Assembly: GCF_001022965.1 (NCBI RefSeq)
Contig: NZ_LECZ01000026.1
Location: 248,001 to 312,000, forward strand
Source of the DNA: Enterobacter genomosp. O
Lineage (GTDB): Bacteria > Pseudomonadota > Gammaproteobacteria > Enterobacterales > Enterobacteriaceae
Length of the DNA: 64,000 nt
Direction: 5' to 3'
The notes beneath the pieces were generated by a model. It saw nothing but the letters and a program-made list of their open reading frames with translations, did not search any database and was not told the origin of the DNA. Below are positions 57,656 through 64,000 of the stretch, piece by piece; the stretch's first letter is position 1; each line of letters begins with the position of its first letter. Both the position numbers and the translations under genes were made by a program.

Positions 57656-57758
57656 ATACCCTTGTCCGACAGAGGCACGATGATGTCCTTTTTTGGTCTG
57701 TGCGTGCCTTCGTTTCCTTGCCAGTATGGTGTCACACCCACTGGCGAGGAGATCCATC

Positions 57759-58298
57759 ATGTCACGCATTGCATTAATCAATATCGATACTCAGCAGTCA
57801 TTTCATCATCGCAATTACTGGCAGGAAGACGATATTCCAGCCTTTCAGCAGGCAATGCTGGGGCTGATTGAAGGCTGCAAAGCGCGCGGTATTCCGGTTG
57901 TTGATATTTTTCATGTTGATGAAGATGGCCCTTTCACGCTGCAAAGCGGCTATGTCAAACCGATGGCCTTTTTGCGTCATCAGCCGGATGTGGTTTTCCA
58001 GAAACACGTCCATAATGCCTTCACGGATACCGGGCTTGATCGCTGGCTGCGCGAGCGTGATATCAACCAGCTGATCGTGTGCGGCATTCGCACTGAACAA
58101 TGCTGTGAAACCACCGCACGGGTAGCATCCGATTTGGGTTATGCTGTGACCTTTGTGAGCGAGGCAACGCTGACGTTTCCCATGACGTACAAGGGCATTA
58201 CCCTTAGCGCAGCGGAAATTCGCCACCGTACCGAAACAGTACTGGCCGGGCGTTTTGCCGAGATTAAAACGGTAGCGGAGACGCTGGAGTCATTGTAA
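57759..58298 (+). CDS. Isochorismatase-like cysteine hydrolase
   Basis: 179 residues from ATG 57759 (GAGGAG upstream). Complete triad of the family: Asp in LINIDTQQSF, Lys in VFQKHVHNAF, Cys in RTEQCCETTARVASDLGY. Members hydrolyse amides or isochorismate; substrate here is unknown. Its stop overlaps the start of a GlxA-type regulator by one base, suggesting the two act on one compound. Confidence 0.85.
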   Translation: MSRIALINIDTQQSFHHRNYWQEDDIPAFQQAMLGLIEGCKARGIPVVDIFHVDEDGPFTLQSGYVKPMAFLRHQPDVVFQKHVHNAFTDTGLDRWLRERDINQLIVCGIRTEQCCETTARVASDLGYAVTFVSEATLTFPMTYKGITLSAAEIRHRTETVLAGRFAEIKTVAETLESL

Positions 58299-59218
58299 TG
58301 CGCATCGACGTCTGGTTCGTGATGTTGCCCGGGGTGCTGTCGTTAGATTTGACCGGCCCGGCAGAGACCTTTGTGCTGGCAGGCGACGCGTTTCGTCTGC
58401 ACTACATTGGCCCGCAGCCTGAGGTTCCGACGTCGATAGGCCTGACGATGAGCGGCATTAAGCCGCTGCCAGAAAGCCTGCCTCCCGGCAGCCTGCTGGT
58501 GCTGCCGGGAGTGAGCGACTCCCGCTGTCAATTCTCCACGCCGCAGGCGCAGCAGATTCAGCACTGGCTGATGCGCCTGCAGCCGCAGATCCAGCGCCAG
58601 GATATCACCGTGATGTGCGTCTGTTCTGGGGCGCTGCTGGCGGCGAACTCGGGCCTGCTGAACAACAGACAGTGCACAACCCACCATGACGTTATTAGCC
58701 GTCTGCGCACCGCGGCTCCCACGGCGACGATTAAAGAAAACCGGATATTTGTGCAGGATGAGAATATCTGGACCAGCGCCGGGATCACGTCGGGCATCGA
58801 TCTGGCGCTGCATATGATTAACCGCCTGTGCGGCCCCGAAAAGGCGCTGACCGTGGCGCGTGAGATGGTGGTCTGGTTCCGCCGTTCCGGTGACGATCCT
58901 CAGCTATCTCCGTGGCTACGCTATCGCAATCATCTTCATCCGGCCATCCATCGGGCGCAGGATGCGCTTACCGCCGAGCCGCAAAAAGCCTGGAGCGTGC
59001 CAGATATCGCCTCACTGGCGCACGTCAGCCCGCGTCATCTTACCCGGCTTTTCCAGCTACATTTAGGGATTAGCGTTCGCGATTACCTGGAGCAGCTGCG
59101 TCTGGCGGTGGCGGAGCAGTGGCTTTTGCAGGGGCGCGGCGTGGAACAGGCTTCACTGGCGGCAGGGTTTTCCTCCCCGCGCCAGTACCATCGCGCCCGG
59201 CAGCGAAGCGTTAGCTGA
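58298..59218 (+). CDS. GlxA-type AraC regulator (DJ-1/PfpI plus HTH)
   Basis: 306 residues. N-terminal DJ-1/PfpI-like domain (about 1-190) with the nucleophile-elbow cysteine in [13 protein letters not shown] and [17 protein letters not shown]-terminal AraC HTH (about 210-306): [21 protein letters not shown] and [19 protein letters not shown]. Same organisation as regulators of amidase and carnitine genes. Probably autoregulates the two-gene unit. The end overlaps convergent wecH by eight bases. Confidence 0.87.
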   Translation: MRIDVWFVMLPGVLSLDLTGPAETFVLAGDAFRLHYIGPQPEVPTSIGLTMSGIKPLPESLPPGSLLVLPGVSDSRCQFSTPQAQQIQHWLMRLQPQIQRQDITVMCVCSGALLAANSGLLNNRQCTTHHDVISRLRTAAPTATIKENRIFVQDENIWTSAGITSGIDLALHMINRLCGPEKALTVAREMVVWFRRSGDDPQLSPWLRYRNHLHPAIHRAQDALTAEPQKAWSVPDIASLAHVSPRHLTRLFQLHLGISVRDYLEQLRLAVAEQWLLQGRGVEQASLAAGFSSPRQYHRARQRSVS

Positions 59219-60206
59219 CGAAGCGGCGCGTGTCTATTTTTTGCAGCAGCATCGACAGCAGCAGGCTGATAACCAGCGTGGCGGCAAAAATCCAGATGAT
59301 ATCCAGCACCGGCCAGCTTTTTAACTCAACGCCCCTCGTCCGTAGGACGTGGATCACCAGCGCGTGAAAACCGTAAATCCCGAGAGAGTGCCGCGAGATC
59401 ATACTCAGTACGGGCAGGGGACGCGCGTTCAGGGTGTTTTTGGCGAGCGTGAGCAGCGAAACGGCACAGATAAAGACCATCGGCCCGCAATACAGATACC
59501 AGGTATCGGCAAAATTGCCTCGCCACTGCAGCTCATGCAGCGTCCCGCGCGCTATCACCGCCACGCCAGCGATAAACAGCGCCGCGCAGAGCCAGTTCAG
59601 ACCGCGTTTTTGCGTGTCCATCATGCCGATGGCGCGCCCCAGCATGCCGTAAAGCACGTAGTAAAAGGTATCGCCGTTGATATAAAGGTTAACCGGCAAC
59701 CATTCAAATCCGTCGATTTTCTGCGAGACCGTATTCGGGTTGGCAACAATGCCAATCACCACCATCAGGGCCAAAAGCATTTTTCCGCTGACGTTTTTCA
59801 CCTGGATGAGGGGGGAGACCAGATAGATAACGATAATGGCGAAGAAGAACCACAGGTGATAGAACACCGGTTTTTGCAGCACGTATTTCAGCGATAGCCC
59901 GGCGTTAATTGAGGTGAACAGGGTAATATAGAGTAAAGCAATGGCGCTGTAGAATCCCAGGCAGGCCGCGATGCGAATGAAGTGCCTCGGCTGCGCGCTA
60001 CGCTCGCCAAAAAAGAGAAAGCCGGAAATCATAAAGAACAGCGGCACGCTGACGCGTGAAGCAGAGTTGAGAATATTGGCGATATCCCAGTTAACGGGGC
60101 TGATGCTGTGCGCATTGGTGATATACCAGGTCGTCGTGTGGATCATGACCACCATCAGACACGCTATTCCTCGCAGGTTATCAATCCAGTTAATTTTTGA
60201 CTGCAT
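59211..60206 (-). CDS. wecH: WecH (YiaH), O-acetyltransferase of enterobacterial common antigen
   Basis: 331 residues, equal to E. coli. Acyltransferase-3 family, about 10 membrane helices, N-terminal [18 protein letters not shown] with the conserved Arg and His. Acetylates GlcNAc residues of ECA. Confidence 0.94.
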   Translation of the reverse strand: MQSKINWIDNLRGIACLMVVMIHTTTWYITNAHSISPVNWDIANILNSASRVSVPLFFMISGFLFFGERSAQPRHFIRIAACLGFYSAIALLYITLFTSINAGLSLKYVLQKPVFYHLWFFFAIIVIYLVSPLIQVKNVSGKMLLALMVVIGIVANPNTVSQKIDGFEWLPVNLYINGDTFYYVLYGMLGRAIGMMDTQKRGLNWLCAALFIAGVAVIARGTLHELQWRGNFADTWYLYCGPMVFICAVSLLTLAKNTLNARPLPVLSMISRHSLGIYGFHALVIHVLRTRGVELKSWPVLDIIWIFAATLVISLLLSMLLQKIDTRRFVS

Positions 60207-60389
60207 CAGATCCTCGTATTCCCTGTAAATTGAGTGTGACTACCATTGTCCAAAAGTCTTCGTTTGGAAAATTCTGAGTTTTATTCAGCAGGCTTGTAGG
60301 GAGGCCGCGAGATTCGCAGAATGCCGGACCTTAATCTATAAAAGCTTTGATACTAAAAATAACAGCCACTGACCAGGGCGGTAATAAAA

Positions 60390-60695
60390 ATGATGATGAA
60401 GCGTGCGGCGTCACTCTTTCTGCTGGTAATCCTCGCGGGATGCAGTGCCCCACAAGAAGCCCCTGTGCAAAAAGCGCAGCAGGGTAAAATGAGCCCTGAA
60501 CGTTCACTGAATATGGAAGCGCTCTGCAAAGATCGGGCTGCCCGACGCTATAACTCAGACGTTCAGAACATTGATGTCACCGGGTTTGTGCGTTTTCAGG
60601 GAAGCTATGAGCTGCGGGGCCATACGTCGCGTAAAGAGGGCTTTGTCTGCTCGTTTGATGCGGACGGCCAGTTTTTACACCTCTCCATGCGCTAG
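60390..60695 (+). CDS. ysaB: YsaB lipoprotein
   Basis: 101 residues (99 in E. coli). Lipobox LAGC at residues 15-18, so lipid-anchored. Conserved SLNMEALCKDRAARRYN and the C-terminus VCSFDADGQFLHLSMR match E. coli YsaB. Start may be any of three tandem methionines. Function unknown. Confidence 0.9.
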   Translation: MMMKRAASLFLLVILAGCSAPQEAPVQKAQQGKMSPERSLNMEALCKDRAARRYNSDVQNIDVTGFVRFQGSYELRGHTSRKEGFVCSFDADGQFLHLSMR

Positions 60696-60855
60696 CCTGC
60701 TCGTATAATCAACAGCCAGACGCCCACAACGTTCTGGCTTAACTGCTTATTTCCCAATTTTCCCTAAACAACCCCGTTTCGTACTGTATATCTTGCAGCC
60801 AGCGGGTATACTGGTCCCTTCCATTTAAAACCACACGTATCCAGCACGAAATACT

Positions 60856-61767
60856 ATGCAAAAGTTTGATACCAAGACCTTCCAGGGCCTGATCCTGACC
60901 TTACAGGATTACTGGGCTCGTCAGGGCTGTACCATTGTTCAACCTTTGGACATGGAAGTCGGCGCCGGCACTTCACACCCGATGACCAGCTTACGCGCGT
61001 TGGGGCCAGAGCCAATGGCGACCGCGTATGTGCAGCCTTCCCGTCGTCCGACCGATGGTCGTTACGGTGAGAACCCGAACCGTCTGCAGCACTACTATCA
61101 GTTCCAGGTGGTAATTAAGCCATCACCAGACAATATTCAGGAACTGTACCTCGGGTCGCTGAAAGAGCTGGGTATGGATCCAACCATTCACGACATCCGT
61201 TTCGTGGAAGATAACTGGGAAAACCCAACGCTGGGTGCCTGGGGTCTGGGTTGGGAAGTGTGGCTGAACGGAATGGAAGTGACCCAGTTCACTTACTTCC
61301 AACAGGTTGGCGGTCTGGAATGTAAACCGATCACGGGTGAAATCACCTACGGTCTGGAACGTCTGGCCATGTACATTCAGGGCGTAGACAGCGTTTACGA
61401 CCTGGTCTGGAGCGACGGCCCGCTGGGTAAAACCACCTACGGCGACGTGTTCCATCAGAACGAAGTGGAGCAATCCACCTATAACTTCGAATACGCGGAC
61501 GTGGACTTCCTGTTCACCTGCTTCGAGCAGTACGAGAAAGAAGCGCAGCAGCTGCTGGCGCTGGAGACTCCGCTGCCGCTGCCTGCTTACGAGCGTATTC
61601 TGAAGGCCGCCCACAGCTTCAACCTGCTGGACGCCCGCAAAGCCATCTCCGTGACTGAACGTCAGCGCTACATTCTGCGTATTCGTACCCTGACCAAAGC
61701 CGTTGCAGAAGCTTACTATGCGTCCCGTGAAGCCCTTGGCTTCCCGATGTGCAACCGAAACAAATAA
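60856..61767 (+). CDS. glyQ: Glycyl-tRNA synthetase alpha subunit
   Basis: 303 residues, as E. coli. Class IIc catalytic subunit: motif 1 region [18 protein letters not shown], motif 2 [21 protein letters not shown], motif 3 [12 protein letters not shown]. Acts as alpha2beta2 with GlyS, encoded nine bases downstream. Confidence 0.98.
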   Translation: MQKFDTKTFQGLILTLQDYWARQGCTIVQPLDMEVGAGTSHPMTSLRALGPEPMATAYVQPSRRPTDGRYGENPNRLQHYYQFQVVIKPSPDNIQELYLGSLKELGMDPTIHDIRFVEDNWENPTLGAWGLGWEVWLNGMEVTQFTYFQQVGGLECKPITGEITYGLERLAMYIQGVDSVYDLVWSDGPLGKTTYGDVFHQNEVEQSTYNFEYADVDFLFTCFEQYEKEAQQLLALETPLPLPAYERILKAAHSFNLLDARKAISVTERQRYILRIRTLTKAVAEAYYASREALGFPMCNRNK

Positions 61768-61776
61768 GAGGCGGCC

Positions 61777-63846
61777 ATGTCTGAGAAAACTTTCCTGGTG
61801 GAAATCGGCACCGAAGAGCTGCCACCAAAAGCCCTGCGCAGCCTGGCTGAATCTTTCGCTGCGAACGTGACTGCCGAGCTGGATAACGCTGGCCTGGCAC
61901 ACGGTAAAATTGAGTGGTTTGCCGCCCCGCGTCGTCTGGCGCTGAAAGTGGCAAATCTGGCGGCGTCTCAGCCGGATCGTGAAGTCGAAAAACGAGGCCC
62001 GGCGATTGCCCAGGCGTTCGACGCGGAAGGCAAGCCGAGTAAAGCGGCTGAAGGCTGGGCGCGCGGTTGCGGCATCACCGTTGACCAGGCTGAGCGTCTG
62101 ACCACCGACAAAGGCGAGTGGCTGCTGTATCGCGCCCATGTGAAAGGCGAGAGTGCAGAAGCGCTGCTGCCAAACATGATCGCAACCTCGCTGGCTAAGC
62201 TGCCAATTCCTAAGCTGATGCGCTGGGGCGCGTCCGACGTGCACTTCGTGCGTCCGGTTCACACCGTGACCCTGCTGCTGGGCGATACCGTTATTCCGGC
62301 AACCATCCTGGGCGTGGCGTCCGATCGCGTGATCCGCGGCCATCGCTTCATGGGCGAACCCGAGTTCACCATCGACAATGCTGACCAGTACCCGCAAATC
62401 CTGCTGGAGCGCGGTAAAGTTATTGCCGACTACGAGCAGCGTAAAGCCAAAATCAAAGCGGACGCTGAAGAAGCGGCGCGCAAGATTGGCGGTAATGCCG
62501 ATCTGAGCGACAGCCTGCTGGAAGAAGTGACCTCGCTGGTGGAATGGCCGGTCGTGCTGACCGCGAAGTTCGAAGAGAAATTCCTGGCCGTTCCGGCTGA
62601 AGCGCTGGTGTACACCATGAAGGGTGACCAGAAGTACTTCCCGGTTTACGCTAACGACGGCAAACTGCTGCCAAACTTCATCTTCGTGGCGAACATCGAA
62701 TCGAAAGATCCGATCCAGATTATCTCCGGTAACGAAAAAGTGGTGCGCCCGCGTCTGGCGGATGCCGAGTTCTTCTTCAACACCGACCGTAAAAAACGTC
62801 TGGAAGATCATCTCCCGCGCCTGCAGACCGTGCTGTTCCAGCAGCAGCTGGGAACGCTGCGCGACAAGACCGACCGCATCGCGGAGCTGTCCGGCTGGAT
62901 CGCCCGTGAAATCGGCGCGGACGTCAACCACGCGACGCGTGCGGGCCTGCTGTCCAAGTGCGACCTGATGACCAATATGGTGTTCGAATTTACCGACACC
63001 CAGGGCGTGATGGGCATGCACTACGCGCGTCACGATGGCGAAGCGGAAGATGTGGCCGTGGCCCTGAACGAGCAGTATCAGCCGCGCTTTGCGGGTGACG
63101 AACTGCCGTCCAACCCGGTTGCCTGTGCGGTAGCGATTGCCGATAAGATGGACACCCTGGCGGGTATCTTTGGTATTGGCCAGCATCCAAAAGGCGACAA
63201 AGACCCGTTTGCACTGCGTCGTGCTGCGCTGGGCGTGCTGCGTATCATCGTTGAGAAGAACCTGAACCTGGATCTGCAGACCCTGACCGAAGAAGCGGTG
63301 CGTCTGTACGGCGATAAGCTGACCAACGCGAACGTTGTGGATGACGTGATCGACTTTATGCTCGGTCGTTTCCGCGCGTGGTATCAGGACGAAGGTTACA
63401 CCGTTGACACCATTCAGGCGGTGCTGGCGCGTCGTCCGACCCGTCCGGCTGACTTCGATGCGCGCATGAAGGCGGTTTCCCACTTCCGCACGCTGGAAGC
63501 GGCATCTGCCCTGGCTGCGGCCAACAAGCGTGTATCCAACATCCTGGCGAAGTCTGATGAAACGCTGAACGAGCGCGTGAACGCCGCGACCCTGAAAGAG
63601 CCGGAAGAGATTGCTCTCGCGATGCAGGTTGTGGTGCTGCGCGACAAGCTCGAGCCGTTCTTCGCGGAAGGTCGCTACCAGGAGGCGCTGGTGGAGCTGG
63701 CTGAACTGCGTGACGTTATCGACGCCTTCTTCGAGAAAGTGATGGTGAACGTCGAAGATAAAGAGCTGCGTATTAACCGTCTCTCTATGCTCGAGAAACT
63801 GCGCGAGCTGTTCCTGCGCGTGGCGGATATTTCGCTGCTGCAGTAA
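61777..63846 (+). CDS. glyS: Glycyl-tRNA synthetase beta subunit
   Basis: 689 residues, as E. coli. Opens with [20 protein letters not shown]; central HD-like region and C-terminal anticodon-binding segment ([15 protein letters not shown]...). Binds tRNA-Gly. GGAG-like site AGAGGCGGCC precedes the ATG. A REP-like element and a strong terminator follow. Confidence 0.98.
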   Translation: MSEKTFLVEIGTEELPPKALRSLAESFAANVTAELDNAGLAHGKIEWFAAPRRLALKVANLAASQPDREVEKRGPAIAQAFDAEGKPSKAAEGWARGCGITVDQAERLTTDKGEWLLYRAHVKGESAEALLPNMIATSLAKLPIPKLMRWGASDVHFVRPVHTVTLLLGDTVIPATILGVASDRVIRGHRFMGEPEFTIDNADQYPQILLERGKVIADYEQRKAKIKADAEEAARKIGGNADLSDSLLEEVTSLVEWPVVLTAKFEEKFLAVPAEALVYTMKGDQKYFPVYANDGKLLPNFIFVANIESKDPIQIISGNEKVVRPRLADAEFFFNTDRKKRLEDHLPRLQTVLFQQQLGTLRDKTDRIAELSGWIAREIGADVNHATRAGLLSKCDLMTNMVFEFTDTQGVMGMHYARHDGEAEDVAVALNEQYQPRFAGDELPSNPVACAVAIADKMDTLAGIFGIGQHPKGDKDPFALRRAALGVLRIIVEKNLNLDLQTLTEEAVRLYGDKLTNANVVDDVIDFMLGRFRAWYQDEGYTVDTIQAVLARRPTRPADFDARMKAVSHFRTLEAASALAAANKRVSNILAKSDETLNERVNAATLKEPEEIALAMQVVVLRDKLEPFFAEGRYQEALVELAELRDVIDAFFEKVMVNVEDKELRINRLSMLEKLRELFLRVADISLLQ

Positions 63847-63853
63847 CGTGCCC

Positions 63854-63887
63854 ATTGCCCGGCGGCGCTTCGCGTGCACGGGCCCGG
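63854..63887. repeat. REP-like element after glyS
   Basis: Inverted repeat TGCCCGGCGGCGCTTCGCGT...CGGGCCCGG, a diverged REP hairpin directly after glyS. Confidence 0.6.
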
Positions 63888-63893
63888 AAATGC

Positions 63894-63921
63894 TAAAAAC
63901 CCGCTTCGGCGGGTTTTTTTA
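63894..63921 (+). terminator. Intrinsic terminator of glyQS
   Basis: AAAAACCCGC-TTCG-GCGGGTTTTTTT: GC-rich stem, UUCG tetraloop and seven Ts. No gene seen in the final 79 bases. Confidence 0.95.
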
Positions 63922-64000
63922 TATCGCATCGATGAAAATTTAACCTTGAAACGTGCAACACATTACCGCTATCCTTATCCGCGTTAACTTTCTCGCTCTG

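Noticed and set aside
61123..63879. 918-codon open frame antisense to glyQS
   Set aside because: glyQ and glyS are unmistakable on the plus strand; the antisense frame is a by-product of their codon bias and has no recognisable motif or start context.

Overview
The window is a chromosomal segment of a gamma-proteobacterium of the family Enterobacteriaceae. Gene content and order follow the Escherichia coli mtl-lld-sel-yia-avtA-malS-xyl-glyQS region closely, with protein lengths mostly identical or within a few residues. The eight-gene yiaKLX1X2PQRS-type operon is the version known from Klebsiella rather than E. coli, so an Enterobacter / Lelliottia / Leclercia / Klebsiella-type host is most likely. 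The genus cannot be fixed from the sequence alone. No rRNA, tRNA, CRISPR array, insertion sequence or phage gene was seen.

Layout. 1-5.5 kb: truncated trmL, an extra aromatic-acid type MFS transporter, and the lactate operon lldPRD (minus strand) with paired LldR operators. 5.7-16.5 kb: an AT-rich accessory island lying exactly between lldP and yibL, which are neighbours in E. coli. It holds a chaperone-usher fimbrial operon with an RcsAB-like box in its leader, two small SMR-like membrane proteins, two copies of a MarT/FidL-like pair (transmembrane winged-helix regulator plus small membrane partner), a miniature orphan pilin and a degenerate HD-GYP protein. 16.5-20.7 kb: yibL and the mannitol operon mtlADR with a multi-site CRP region. 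21.3-30.3 kb: yibIH, yibF, the selenocysteine genes selAB, aldB, yiaU and yiaT. 30.5-35.6 kb: a second accessory block with hicAB, a GH127 beta-L-arabinofuranosidase, a GPH sugar transporter and an AraC-type regulator. 35.6-44.8 kb: the diketogulonate/ascorbate operon yiaKLX1X2-lyxK-sgbHUE with its IclR regulator yiaJ, then ysaA. 44.8-49.4 kb: avtA, malS (with MalT boxes) and bax. 49.5-57.7 kb: the xylose regulon xylR, xylFGH and xylAB. 57.7-60.7 kb: a cysteine hydrolase plus GlxA-type regulator, wecH and ysaB. 60.8-63.9 kb: glyQS and its terminator.

How the genes work together. Several pentose and uronate-like routes meet at D-xylulose 5-phosphate: xylAB from xylose, and yiaK to lyxK to sgbH to sgbU to sgbE from 2,3-diketo-L-gulonate. 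The GH127 locus would release L-arabinose from plant cell-wall glycoproteins, so the window has a plant-carbohydrate flavour. The island at 5.7-16.5 kb reads as one surface-adhesion module with its own membrane-spanning sensors, and is the least described part. Two families of palindromic intergenic repeats (REP-like, and a CCCTCTCCC/GGGAGAGGG family) punctuate the core regions and were not seen in the island.
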